From Nitrospirales bacterium (GTDB lineage: Bacteria; Nitrospirota; Nitrospiria; Nitrospirales; UBA8639): a stretch of 34,020 nt of DNA. The notes beneath the pieces are model-generated. The model saw nothing but the letters and a program-made list of their open reading frames with translations, was not told the DNA's origin and did no database searches. Both the position numbers and the translations under genes were made by a program. Position 1 is the first letter of the stretch. Each line of letters begins with the position of its first letter. The stretch spans positions 1 to 34,020 of the forward strand of contig JAJDBQ010000032.1 of assembly GCA_029261255.1 (NCBI GenBank), in the 5' to 3' direction. Below are positions 25,338-33,982 of this stretch, piece by piece.

Positions 25338-25664
25338 GGCAATGTTGAAAAAATCCGTCAGCCTTCGCCTTCGCCGCTGAAGCCTGCTTTGGCGCGCAAG
25401 CGGGCCAAGGCTACGGTTGACGGGCTCGCGGTTCCATGCCTGCCGAGCCCACTCCGCCGAAGAAGCTTTGGCTACGAAGGCCGGGAGAGGCTTCGCATAG
25501 GTCGGTCGCCATTTTTCTGTACTCACGTTCTGGAAGAACGCTCCGTTCGTCAAGCCTACTCCGCTGAGTCCTCCGCCGAAGGCTTCGGCCCCCGTAGGCG
25601 GAAGTGAGCGACGAAGGTCGGGAAGGGCTGCGGTCTTACTGAACGGGCATTATTGAACATTCCC
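25338..25664 (+). repeat. Dispersed repeat copy 5 (longest)
   Basis: Starts GGCAATGTTGAAAAAATCC and ends TATTGAACATTCCC, a good terminal inverted repeat pair. At about 327 bp it is the longest copy; an extra block with CCTACTCCGCTGAGTCC and CGGCCCCCGTAGGCGG lies near 25550-25605. It begins 12 bp after the rpoD terminator T-run. A tail motif TATTATTCAACAACCCC follows at about 25718-25734. Confidence 0.8.
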
Positions 25665-25850
25665 GTCAGTAAAGAGTCGACAACTCTCTGGAGACATTTT
25701 TTGTGACATGAATGTGTATTATTCAACAACCCCATCGATGGCCTTGCTCCTTCGCGCCATGCCTGGAAAGAAATGATCCTGACGTTTATGAATCGTTTCG
25801 GACGTTTGCCCTTCTCCCTTCTTATGCCCAGATGGTAGAATTTTTCTAGC

Positions 25851-26525
25851 ATGCGTATTTTAGTTGTCGAAGATGAACCAAAAGTCGCGTCGTTTATCCG
25901 TCGTGCATTAGAGGAAGAGAGTTACGCCGTTGATGTCTGTGCGGACGGTGCCGGTGGGTTAGATTGGGCGCAAATGGTCAACTATGATCTGATTGTTCTC
26001 GATTTAATGCTGCCGGGTTTACCTGGGGTTGAGGTCTTAAGGCGTGCGCGTGCTGCTGGAGTGAAAACGCCAGTGATGATTTTAACGGCACGTTCAGAGG
26101 TCGACCAACGGGTCAAAGGTCTTGATGCCGGCGCAGATGATTATTTAACCAAACCCTTTGCGATTGAAGAATTGTTGGCAAGGGCTCGGGCTTTACTTCG
26201 ACGTGCTGGCGGGGCCCCTTCAGGTATTTTGCAAGTGGATGACGTCGTGCTGAACCCTGTGACACGAGAGGTGACATGTGGTGAGCAGCGCGTGGAATTT
26301 ACGATGAAGGAATATGCCCTCATGGAATATCTCATGCGAAATGCTGGGCGCGTTTTGACGCGTTCGATGATTGCTGAGCATGTGTGGGATTTAGATTTTG
26401 ATACATTTACGAATGTGATTGATGTGTACATTAGTTATCTGCGGAATAAGATTGATAAGGGGCGAGAGCGAAGCTTAATTCAAACCATCAGAGGGAGCGG
26501 GTATATGATGAGGTCTGATGGGTGA
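25851..26525 (+). CDS. OmpR/PhoB-family response regulator
   Basis: A 224-residue two-component response regulator. Receiver at 1-118 with acidic pocket E8/D9, phospho-acceptor D51 (DLIVLDLMLPGLPG), and K102 region (DDYLTKPF). Winged-helix DNA-binding domain at about 128-222 (LNPVTREVTCGEQRVEFTMKEYALMEYLMRNAGRVLTRSMIAEHVWD, VIDVYISYLRNKID, IRGSGYMM). The sequence resembles the CusR/CopR type, but no metal genes are near, so the stimulus is open. Its stop overlaps the kinase start by four bases (GTGA). No clear ribosome site is visible before ATG 25851. Confidence 0.95.
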   Translation: MRILVVEDEPKVASFIRRALEEESYAVDVCADGAGGLDWAQMVNYDLIVLDLMLPGLPGVEVLRRARAAGVKTPVMILTARSEVDQRVKGLDAGADDYLTKPFAIEELLARARALLRRAGGAPSGILQVDDVVLNPVTREVTCGEQRVEFTMKEYALMEYLMRNAGRVLTRSMIAEHVWDLDFDTFTNVIDVYISYLRNKIDKGRERSLIQTIRGSGYMMRSDG

Positions 26526-27934
26526 ATAACACTTCGATACGCGTTCGGCTCACCTTATGGTATGGGTCGGCCTTAGCGCTCATCTTACTCCTCTTTGCTG
26601 TGGCATTATATTTGGTGATGTCACGTGCTCTTCGCGAGCAAGTGGATGCATCATTAGATGAAGCCTCAGCCGTGGCGATTAGGACCCTGGGTGAACATCG
26701 CTTTGGTCCCTTTCTCATTTTTGAAGATTTGTCACAAGATTTTCCGGAAATTGCGTTGTTGGATAAATTTTTCCAAATTTTCGGACCAGCGGGACAAGTC
26801 ACCATTCAATCTTCGAACATACAAAGTCGAGAAATTCCTTTGAGCCAAACCGCTTTTCGGGCTTCGCTTGATGGCCAATCTACATTTGAATCCGTTGAGT
26901 TTCAGAAAGGTGTGTCGCTTCGACTACTCTCTGTTCCCATTCGTCAGGGAGAGCAGTTGGTGAACATTTTGCGGGTGGGGACATCGTTGCAAGCCACTGA
27001 TCGAATGCTCCGTCGTTTATTAACCGGCTTGTACATTGCTTCTCCATTAGCCTTGTTAGTTTCGTTATTGGGAGGGTGGTTTTTAGCTGGACGAGCGTTA
27101 CGTCCGGTTCATGCTATTACTCAGGCGGCTCGGCGTATAGCCGCGGGTGACTGGAGTCAACGCATTCAGACTCCGCCTTCCAATGATGAGATTGGACAAT
27201 TGGCTTCAACATTCAACGACATGATTGGACGATTGGAAGTGTCGTTTAAACAAATTCGCCAATTTAGTGCAGATGCCTCCCATGAGTTACGGACCCCTCT
27301 CACGATTACCAAAGGAGAGACGGAGCTGGCATTACGCCGTCCTCGCCAGGCGGAGGATTACCGAGCGGTCCTCGAAAGCAATTTAGAAGAGATTGATCGA
27401 TTGAGCCGAATCGTGGATGAATTACTCTTTTTGTCTCGTGCCGATCTCGGTGAGATAAAATTGAAAATGTACCCCGTACAATTAGACGATCTTTTTCGAG
27501 AAATTCACCAACAGGCGGCAGTTTTAGGAAAGGAGCGACAGGTTCAGACTGTTCTCTCTAGCATTGAGCCGGTTATGGTGGAAGGCGATGATTTGCGATT
27601 GCGCGAACTGTTATTGAATCTCGTAGACAACGCGGTGAAATACTCACAGGAAGGACAAACTGTGGAGTTGTCTTTGGGCCTTGTTGGCAACCAGGCCAAA
27701 CTGGTCGTTCAAGATCACGGCATTGGCATTGAACCTGAGTATCACGCAAGAGTGTTTGATCGTTTTTATCGCACAGATGAAGCACGTGCGCATGGGGCTA
27801 AAGGGTCTGGGTTGGGTTTGGCTATTTGCAAGTGGATTGTCGAGGTGCATCATGGAACCATCGAATTGCAAAGTACCGTTCATGGAGGTTCGTGTTTTAT
27901 CGTTTTTCTTCCTTTGTCAGCAGTGACTGTCTGA
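26522..27934 (+). CDS. Membrane sensor histidine kinase
   Basis: Partner kinase of the response regulator upstream, 470 residues, starting at GTG 26522 in a GTGA overlap. Membrane segment 1 at about 11-33, a periplasmic sensor loop of about 130 residues, membrane segment 2 at about 167-189, HAMP linker (LAGRALRPVHAITQAARRIAAGDWSQRI), HisKA with H254 (SADASHELRTPL), and HATPase with NLVDNAVKYS, DHGIGI, DRFYR and GSGLGLAI. The layout is that of the heavy-metal-sensor/CusS-like kinases. The periplasmic loop has no cysteine and few histidines, so metal sensing is not evident. Confidence 0.95.
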   Translation: MNNTSIRVRLTLWYGSALALILLLFAVALYLVMSRALREQVDASLDEASAVAIRTLGEHRFGPFLIFEDLSQDFPEIALLDKFFQIFGPAGQVTIQSSNIQSREIPLSQTAFRASLDGQSTFESVEFQKGVSLRLLSVPIRQGEQLVNILRVGTSLQATDRMLRRLLTGLYIASPLALLVSLLGGWFLAGRALRPVHAITQAARRIAAGDWSQRIQTPPSNDEIGQLASTFNDMIGRLEVSFKQIRQFSADASHELRTPLTITKGETELALRRPRQAEDYRAVLESNLEEIDRLSRIVDELLFLSRADLGEIKLKMYPVQLDDLFREIHQQAAVLGKERQVQTVLSSIEPVMVEGDDLRLRELLLNLVDNAVKYSQEGQTVELSLGLVGNQAKLVVQDHGIGIEPEYHARVFDRFYRTDEARAHGAKGSGLGLAICKWIVEVHHGTIELQSTVHGGSCFIVFLPLSAVTV

Positions 27935-28062
27935 GTAATTTTCTTCTCTCCGCCGTTTTCCATTAAAAAGTTTTAATGTTCTCTTAATTCCCCTTTCACA
28001 TCGGGATGGTACATCTATACCTCAATGATGAAATTGGTAACGACATGTACGCCATTTTTGAA

Positions 28063-28069
28063 AAGGGGG
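28063..28069 (+). promoter_or_regulatory. Ribosome-binding site fixing the second sigma-70 start
   Basis: AAGGGGG ends 5 nt before ATG 28075, favouring this start over the upstream in-frame codons at 28006 and 28045. Confidence 0.7.
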
Positions 28070-28074
28070 TTGTG

Positions 28075-29325
28075 ATGACAACACTTCAGTCTATTCCCAC
28101 ATTGATTCAAGGGCAGAACGATCATGCACCCTTTTTGAAAAAACGGCGCGTGATCAAGCGGCCGGTTGTCCAGACTCGCATATCTTCAAAACGAAGACGC
28201 GCTGGTTGGGATGATGATGCGCAGGTTAAGCCAGCGCTTGAGCCGGCGGCGGTGAATTTAGAATCCTTGTATTTTCGAGGCTTCCGTTCCCGCCCATTGT
28301 TGGAAGCCGATGAAGAACGGGAATTAGGGATTCGTCTTTATGAGGGGACTCAACAACTTCGAGCAGTCCTAAATCAAGCACAAGGCTTGGCTGCAAAGCT
28401 ACAAAAAAATGCAGACGTTGAGCCGGTTTATGAGCAATTACAAAAGTTGATGGACTTGAAAGGCTTTTCCTCTCCCGTCATCGATGAAGGTCTAGAATGT
28501 GTGCAGGTCTTACATGCCGCGGCGGTCTCGAAGGGAACTGCTGGAAAAAAAATGAGTCAATTGGCGACAGACCTGGCTCGTTCGATTCAAACCCTCAGGA
28601 TGGAGATTGAAGAGCCAAAGGATACACTCGTTCAACGAAATCTTCGTTTAGTGGTGAACGTTGCCAAGCGTTACCTTGGGCGTGGTTTGAATTTCTTGGA
28701 CCTGGTCCAAGAGGGCAACATCGGGTTAATGAAAGGCGCTGAGCGATTTGATCATACTCGTGGGTTTAAGTTTAGCACGTATGCCACGTGGTGGATTCGT
28801 CAGGGCATCACGCGAGCCATTGCGGACCAAAGCCGGACTATTCGGGTGCCGGTGCATACAAATGAAGCCTCGACGAAAATTGCGAAAACCGCGCAGCGAC
28901 TTTCGCAACAATTTGATCGAGAAGCCACATTTGAAGAAATTGGACAGGTGTTGGGTATGAGTCGTGACCGAGTCAAAGAAACCCTAGAAGCCTTTCAAGA
29001 ACCCATATCCTTGGATGCTCCGTCCGCCGATGGAGAAACAGAGATCGGAGGGTTGATCCCTGATCTTGATTGTCCTGCTCCGGATGCAGACATCTCGCGA
29101 AAATCAGATGCCCAATGGCTGGGGAAAATATTTCAAGTGCTCAATCCTCGTGAAGAGCAAGTGGTTCGGTTGAGGTTTGGGATTGGCGGAGACGAGCCGT
29201 GGACGCTTGAGCAAGTTGGGCGCTCCATGTCCGTGACCCGTGAACGTATTCGCCAAATTGAAGTCGTGGCGTTAAATAAATTAAAAGATTCCCATGTCAA
29301 AGAAATGTTGGCTGAAATAAGATAA
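28075..29325 (+). CDS. Alternative sigma-70 family factor (RpoD/RpoS-like)
   Basis: A 416-residue group 2 type sigma factor. It lacks region 1.1; a basic N-terminal tail (KKRRVIKRPVVQTRISSKRRR) precedes a degenerate region 1.2 (ESLYFRGFRSRPLLEADEERELGIRLYEG). Regions 2 to 4 are well kept: [72 protein letters not shown], and [28 protein letters not shown]. The match of region 2.4 to RpoD suggests overlapping promoter choice. It lies 140 bp after the two-component kinase on the same strand, and RpoD lies before that pair. It ends with a perfect terminator. Confidence 0.93.
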   Translation: MTTLQSIPTLIQGQNDHAPFLKKRRVIKRPVVQTRISSKRRRAGWDDDAQVKPALEPAAVNLESLYFRGFRSRPLLEADEERELGIRLYEGTQQLRAVLNQAQGLAAKLQKNADVEPVYEQLQKLMDLKGFSSPVIDEGLECVQVLHAAAVSKGTAGKKMSQLATDLARSIQTLRMEIEEPKDTLVQRNLRLVVNVAKRYLGRGLNFLDLVQEGNIGLMKGAERFDHTRGFKFSTYATWWIRQGITRAIADQSRTIRVPVHTNEASTKIAKTAQRLSQQFDREATFEEIGQVLGMSRDRVKETLEAFQEPISLDAPSADGETEIGGLIPDLDCPAPDADISRKSDAQWLGKIFQVLNPREEQVVRLRFGIGGDEPWTLEQVGRSMSVTRERIRQIEVVALNKLKDSHVKEMLAEIR

Positions 29326-29411
29326 GGCATCTTTGAAGTTACCTAAGTATTTTATCCATGGGAGCTAAGTATATGTAGCCATGTCTTGTTGAAAATAGTG
29401 GGTTGTTGTTA

Positions 29412-29442
29412 CAAAAGCAGGAGTGCTGAGCTCCTGCTTTTG
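29412..29442. terminator. Perfect-stem terminator
   Basis: CAAAAGCAGGAG (29412-29423) and CTCCTGCTTTTG (29431-29442) form a 12-bp perfect stem around a 7-nt loop, with A-runs and T-runs on the two sides, 86 bp after the sigma stop. It could work in both directions. Confidence 0.85.
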
Positions 29443-29487
29443 TCGTTTGTGGCTATGTTAGAGGTGTGACCACTTGTGAAATAGCAG

Positions 29488-29709
29488 GGGAATGTTGAAA
29501 AAAGCCGCCAACCTTCGCCAAGGCTACGGCTGATAGGCTAGCGGTTATCATGCCTGCCGAGCCTACTCCGCCGAAGTAGCTTCGGCTACGAAGGCCGGGA
29601 GCGGCTTCGCACAGGCAGGTCGCCTTTTTTCCGTGCTTCCGTGCTGAGTGTATGCTCCGCTCGTCAAAAGGGCTCCGGCCTTTCTGGACGACCTTTTTTG
29701 AACATTCCC
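29488..29709 (+). repeat. Dispersed repeat copy 6 (type copy)
   Basis: The clearest copy: left end GGGAATGTTGAAAAAAGCC, right end CCTTTTTTGAACATTCCC; the outer 15 bases are inverted repeats with one mismatch. The interior has a GCCGAAG/CTTCGGC hairpin (near 29571-29588) and a CCTGCC...GGCAGG long-range pairing. It begins 45 bp after the terminator at 29442. The following 29710-29929 stretch holds no gene I can support. Confidence 0.85.
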
Positions 29710-29929
29710 TCGTCTGCTGATACTAGGATTGCCTAGGTAATTTATGGGTGACGTGAAAGTCAAAATTCAGGAGTCTCCGCAGGGTCTGCGACAATTCTTG
29801 GTGGATTTCTCGCAGGCCTGATCGTTAGTGGATTCTTTTACAGATAGGTGTGGATAATGCTTTCCGTTCATATTTTGGTCTTCTGCACAAGTCTTTTCGT
29901 GCCGACTAGAGGGTAGAGAGAGTAAATCT

Positions 29930-30361
29930 ATGTCCATCGTGATCAATGCCTCCATATCCATTCCAGATGCTGAAATTCAATTTTCAGCTACTCGAAGTTC
30001 AGGTCCAGGTGGCCAGAATGTGAACAAAGTGAATAGCTGTGTGATTTTGGAATTTGATCTACACCTGTCTTCAGCGTTGACGGCGTATCAAAAGCGGCGA
30101 ATTGCTGAAAGCTTGGGTCCACGAATTAACAAACAAGGCATTTTGCGAATGCAGGCCCAACGACATCGATCCCAAGCTGCTAATCGGGAAGAGCTCATTG
30201 AGCGATTCGTGGATTTGTTGCATAAATCCTTACAACCTCGGAAATACCGTGTACCGACTCGTGTACCCAGAGGTGTTCGTGAAAAACGATTGGAAGATAA
30301 AAAGCAGCGCACTCAGACAAAGCGCATTCGCAAAGCTCCAAGAAATTTTGATGATGCTTAA
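29930..30361 (+). CDS. arfB: ArfB-type peptidyl-tRNA hydrolase (ribosome rescue)
   Basis: A 143-residue protein of the class I release-factor-like family, ArfB (YaeJ) type, which enters stalled ribosomes and hydrolyses the peptidyl-tRNA. The catalytic GGQ is at 27-29 in RSSGPGGQNVNKVNS. The C-terminal tail (about 105-143) is strongly basic (RVPRGVREKRLEDKKQRTQTKRIRKAPRN), as needed to occupy the empty mRNA channel. Codon-recognition domains of true release factors are absent. ATG 29930 has only a weak purine-rich site upstream. It is probably a single-gene unit. Confidence 0.94.
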   Translation: MSIVINASISIPDAEIQFSATRSSGPGGQNVNKVNSCVILEFDLHLSSALTAYQKRRIAESLGPRINKQGILRMQAQRHRSQAANREELIERFVDLLHKSLQPRKYRVPTRVPRGVREKRLEDKKQRTQTKRIRKAPRNFDDA

Positions 30362-30573
30362 GCCTAGAAACCGCAGTTGGATCACGAAAGTCTGCTTAAG
30401 CTCTTCACGCACCTAGGAAATTCAAAAAATCTCTCATCACCCACAAGGTGACCACGAGTTTTTTCAATTCCCTATGCACGTAAATATCTTACACAGCTTT
30501 TTCGTACCCAACTGCCGTTTCTAGGTTAATCTATCTTGATGATGAACCAAGGAAACATACAAAGGAACTTATT

Positions 30574-32637
30574 ATGACTAATCCTTCCCGACCTGCTCCT
30601 CCTCTCGCGAAAATTATTCCTCATCAGTTAGAAAAACACGGACAGGTTCGAGTTGATAACTATTATTGGTTGAACGATCGTTCAAATCCTGACGTTATCG
30701 CATACTTGCAGCAAGAAAATGAGTATGCCAAGGCGCAGAGTCAACATACGGCTGGCTTTGAACGTCAACTATTTGAAGAGATCAAAGGACGTATCAAGCA
30801 AAGCGATTTATCTGTTCCTTTCAAGCAAGGGGATTATGTTTATTATGTTCGGTATGAAGAGGGGAAAGAATATGCCCTCTATTGCCGGAAAAAAGGATCG
30901 ATCAATGGCCCTGAAGAAATCATGGTGGACGGCAATGAGCTGGCCGAAGGACATGAGTATTTTTCGTTGGGAAATTGGATGGTTAGTTCAGGGCAAGACA
31001 TTTTGGCGTATGCCATCGATACTCAGGGACGACGAATCTATTCCGTTGGATTTAAAAATCTGACAACAGGAGAAATTCTGTCAGATGTTATTCCGACCGT
31101 CACCGGGAATATGGAATGGGGGAATGACAATCAAACATTGTTCTACGCGAGACAAGATCCTGATACGTTACGGTCATTTCAAATTTATCGACATGTGTTA
31201 GGACAGCCATCTGACCAAGATGAATTGGTGTTTGAGGAATCTGATGAAACCTTTTCGGCCTATGTAACCAAGACCAAGTCAAAGCAGTTTCTCATGATTG
31301 CATTACACCAAACGGTGAGTAGCGAATATTGGTATTTACATGCAGATAGACCTTACGAGAAGTTTCAAGTCTTTTGCCCGCGAGAGCGAGAGCATGAATA
31401 TGATGTCGATCATCTTGGAGATCATTTTTATATTCGTACAAATGATCAGGCCAAAAATTTTCGACTCATGAAGGCGGACCTGAGTGCAACCCTCAAGGCG
31501 CAATGGCAGGAAGTCATTCCGAATCGTGACGAAGTCTTCTTTGAAGGGTTTGAGCTCTTTCGTGAGTATTTAGTTGTTGAAGAACGCAAAGAAGGACTTA
31601 TACATTTACGAATGCTGCCTCATGCTGGAGGGCCTGAGCATGAGTTGGATTTTGGTGAACCAGCCTACTATGCGGCATTGGGAGATAACTATGAAATCGA
31701 TACGCCCTATCTAAGGTTTGGGTATACCTCCATGACGACGCCCATGACGATCTATGATTATCATATGGAAACTCGTGAAAAGGTCTTTTTGAAACAAGAG
31801 GAAGTCCTTGGGGCTTTTCAGAGCAGTGACTACACAACAGAGCGGCTCTTGGCACCAGCATCCGATGGGACGCTCATTCCAATTTCGTTGGTGTATAGAA
31901 AGGGCTTTTCTCCTAATGGGTCGCATCCGCTCTTGCTGTATGGCTACGGTTCGTATGGTGCCAGTATGGATGCCAGTTTTAGTGCCGCGCGTTTGAGTTT
32001 GTTGGATCGCGGGTTTGTGTATGCCTTAGCTCATATTCGTGGAGGAGAAGAATTGGGCCGGCACTGGTATGAGAGTGGAAAACTCCTCCAGAAGAAAAAT
32101 ACGTTTACCGACTTTGTTACTTGTGGGGAATTTCTCATTCAGCAAGGGTTTGCCGATTCACAGAAGATGTATGCCATGGGTGGAAGTGCGGGGGGACTCC
32201 TGATGGGTGCGGTGATGAACATACGGCCGGATTTGTTTCATGGCATGGTCGCACAAGTCCCATTTGTTGATGTGGTCACCACGATGTTGGATGCCAGTAT
32301 TCCGCTGACAACTGGAGAATATGATGAGTGGGGAGACCCGAATCAGCGAGACTCTTATGACTATATGTTGTCCTATTCTCCTTATGACAATGTCACGGCC
32401 GTGTCTTATCCTAATCTGTTAGTGACGACGGGTCTTCATGATTCTCAAGTCCAATATTGGGAGCCGGCTAAATGGGTGGCGAAGTTGCGTGCGCTTAAAA
32501 CGGATGATCATCGTCTTCTGCTTAAGACGAATATGGATGCGGGGCATGGGGGGGCGTCTGGGCGTTTTAAGCGTTATGAGGAAACTGCGATGGTGTATGC
32601 GTTTCTGTTGGATCTAGCTGGAGTACCTCAGACCTAA
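30574..32637 (+). CDS. ptrB: Oligopeptidase B (S9 prolyl oligopeptidase family)
   Basis: Serine peptidase of 687 residues, family S9A, which cleaves short peptides after basic residues in the cytosol. The N-terminal start HGQVRVDNYYWLNDRSNPDVIAYLQQENEYA and the seven-bladed propeller (about 70-400) are typical. The alpha/beta hydrolase domain follows, with catalytic S538 (GGSAGG), D623 (GLHDSQVQYWEPAKW) and H658 (AGHGGASGRF). ILAHIRGGEELGRHWYESGK-like and DPYDEWGDP-like signatures (AHIRGGEELGRHWYESGK; GEYDEWGDPN) are present. There is no signal peptide. ATG 30574 has AAAGGA 7 nt upstream. Confidence 0.95.
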   Translation: MTNPSRPAPPLAKIIPHQLEKHGQVRVDNYYWLNDRSNPDVIAYLQQENEYAKAQSQHTAGFERQLFEEIKGRIKQSDLSVPFKQGDYVYYVRYEEGKEYALYCRKKGSINGPEEIMVDGNELAEGHEYFSLGNWMVSSGQDILAYAIDTQGRRIYSVGFKNLTTGEILSDVIPTVTGNMEWGNDNQTLFYARQDPDTLRSFQIYRHVLGQPSDQDELVFEESDETFSAYVTKTKSKQFLMIALHQTVSSEYWYLHADRPYEKFQVFCPREREHEYDVDHLGDHFYIRTNDQAKNFRLMKADLSATLKAQWQEVIPNRDEVFFEGFELFREYLVVEERKEGLIHLRMLPHAGGPEHELDFGEPAYYAALGDNYEIDTPYLRFGYTSMTTPMTIYDYHMETREKVFLKQEEVLGAFQSSDYTTERLLAPASDGTLIPISLVYRKGFSPNGSHPLLLYGYGSYGASMDASFSAARLSLLDRGFVYALAHIRGGEELGRHWYESGKLLQKKNTFTDFVTCGEFLIQQGFADSQKMYAMGGSAGGLLMGAVMNIRPDLFHGMVAQVPFVDVVTTMLDASIPLTTGEYDEWGDPNQRDSYDYMLSYSPYDNVTAVSYPNLLVTTGLHDSQVQYWEPAKWVAKLRALKTDDHRLLLKTNMDAGHGGASGRFKRYEETAMVYAFLLDLAGVPQT

Positions 32638-32689
32638 TTTTTCTGGTATTCACTCGGGTTCCCAATTTGATATCTAAGTAAGTTTTGGT

Positions 32690-32885
32690 GTTGCCGGGTT
32701 TCGGCCCGGCGACCGAGCTCCTTTTGTTTCGGCAAAAGGACCCAAAACCATTGACGCCCAGTTCGGCTGGATTGGATGGGACGGACGCAGGGGGGAGAGC
32801 GGACCAACTCGCTACGCTCAGACAAGGCCCGCAGGATTTTAGGAGCGTCCGATCCAGGGGCCGAACAGCAGGCGTCGGATAAAGC
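32690..32885. repeat. Structured intergenic repeat (SERSEL type)
   Basis: Two hairpins in a row share the loop TTTCGG: GCCGGG/CCCGGC (32693-32698, 32705-32710) and CCTTTTG/CAAAAGG (32720-32726, 32733-32739). Then comes CCAACTCGCTACGCTCAGACA-like sequence (32801-32821), whose reverse strand would read LSERSEL. I recall similar intergenic sequences, often mis-annotated as small proteins, from many bacteria. I treat it as a mobile or repeated non-coding sequence, not as a gene, despite open frames on both strands. Confidence 0.5.
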
Positions 32886-33021
32886 AAAGAGACAATGATC
32901 ACGTGGATCTGATTTTAAAGCGCTAAGGGCAGTTTCTGTGATGCCGAGACTCGCCTCAGAAGATCAGGCTTATGAAGAAATTTGTCAAAATGGATGAACA
33001 ACAGAGGTGACCAAAAATACT

Positions 33022-33173
33022 AAAAATGTAACACTTCGCTTAGGAGAACTGTTACATTTTTCGCCATACCCAATAATCGAGGATTTGTAAGCGATTGATT
33101 TTAAAATTATTTTCCTTCTATTAAAAACTTAAGATTCCTTGAAAATGTAACAGAATACCCCATAGTGTTACAT
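33022..33173. repeat. Paired ATGTAACA inverted repeats
   Basis: AAAAATGTAACA (33022-33033) and TGTTACATTTTT (33050-33061) form a perfect 12-bp inverted repeat with a 16-nt spacer. A second pair, ATGTAACA (33145-33152) and TGTTACAT (33166-33173), follows after about 83 bp. A fifth copy, ATGTAACAG, is at 33882-33890, beyond two small genes. The pattern suggests ends of a small mobile element or a multi-site operator. The remaining 32638-33284 sequence holds no other gene I can support. Confidence 0.6.
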
Positions 33174-33284
33174 GGATGCCTTCACCTCTTGATAAAACGT
33201 GGCCTACAGGTTGGAATTTAGCATTCTATAGAGCTATATGGACCAATATACTCACTAGTTTGTTTCAAAGATTGTGTGACGCTC

Positions 33285-33530
33285 ATGAACTTAAAAAAGA
33301 AGAAAATTCTTGAACGCATCAAACATCTTGAAGACGCGATTGTCAAAGGACGTGAATATCTGGAAAGTGGAAAGCACGCGCATTGGAATGGGTTTCGACC
33401 TTGGTTTGTTGAAAAGGTAAGGGACGGCAAGGTATTGCCACCTCACAAAGATTGGATAAGGAACGTGTTTCTTCCGAGGAATGAACGCGCACTAAAGAGG
33501 GCTCAGGAAATACTAGAGAACCTGACCTAG
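33285..33530 (+). CDS. Small basic protein of unknown function
   Basis: An 81-residue basic protein, mainly helical (LKKKKILERIKHLEDAIVKGREYLESG, then PRNERALKRAQEILENL), with a central aromatic motif WNGFRPWFVEK and PPHKDWIRNVFLPRNERAL. The central part resembles small hypothetical proteins I have seen in proteobacteria, but no function is known. ATG 33285 or GTG 33276 may be the start; neither has a good ribosome site. It lies 32 bp before another unknown small gene on the same strand, and both lie between ATGTAACA repeats. Confidence 0.6.
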   Translation: MNLKKKKILERIKHLEDAIVKGREYLESGKHAHWNGFRPWFVEKVRDGKVLPPHKDWIRNVFLPRNERALKRAQEILENLT

Positions 33531-33562
33531 GTTGCTCTATTCGGTAAGAAAGAGATTACGAA

Positions 33563-33859
33563 ATGCCTATCATTATCTACAAAAGAGTGCCTGATAAAAA
33601 AAATGAGCATATTGCTGATCTCTGTGAGGGTTGTTGGGCCCTAGTAGATCAAATGGAAGCTCTTGAAAATTGGCTAAACGAATTCGGCTCAAACCTTCCC
33701 ATAGGCGATTACGTAGCTGATGTTGGAATAGTGAATCGAACTAATTTCGAGAACGGTTTTGGTGGTGGAGCCGCATTCCCGCCGCAGGCAATGAGGATAA
33801 TGTCTGAAAAGGGAATCTGGTTATTCTTATCAGAGTATCCAGCTTCGGAAGACGAGTAA
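33563..33859 (+). CDS. Small protein of unknown function
   Basis: A 98-residue acidic protein I do not recognise. It starts MPIIIYKRVPDKKNEHIAD, has a C-x-x-C... like pair only once (CEGC, about residues 21-24), a helix VDQMEALENWLNEFG, a Gly-rich loop NGFGGGAAFPPQAM and an acidic end. No membrane segment is seen. ATG 33563 has a weak purine-rich site (AAGAGATTACGA) upstream. The basic/acidic pairing with the gene before it could mean the two products interact; this is speculation. Confidence 0.6.
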   Translation: MPIIIYKRVPDKKNEHIADLCEGCWALVDQMEALENWLNEFGSNLPIGDYVADVGIVNRTNFENGFGGGAAFPPQAMRIMSEKGIWLFLSEYPASEDE

Positions 33860-33982
33860 CCTAATGCTGAATAAGCCAGAAATGTAACAGATACTATAAG
33901 TGGTTTTGTGCAAGGCATCTGGCTAGGCTCTGAGATGGCAGAACGGGCTAGTTACCCTATTATACGAACGGAGGATGCCAAG

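Noticed and set aside
25305-25607. Open frames inside the dispersed repeats (e.g. 100 codons here, 81 codons at 5274-5519, 118 codons at 20906-21262)
   Set aside because: Recurrent frames such as the RSPFF-x-x-HV peptide follow from the repeat's low-stop composition, not from a conserved gene with its own start site.
32567-32902. Open frames of 111, 63 and 65 codons around the SERSEL-type repeat
   Set aside because: They overlap hairpins on both strands, lack ribosome sites and read as typical spurious translations of this kind of intergenic repeat.
33022-33173. Integron attC-like sites
   Set aside because: The ATGTAACA/TGTTACAT arms do not fit the RYYYAAC/GTTRRRY core sites required for attC.
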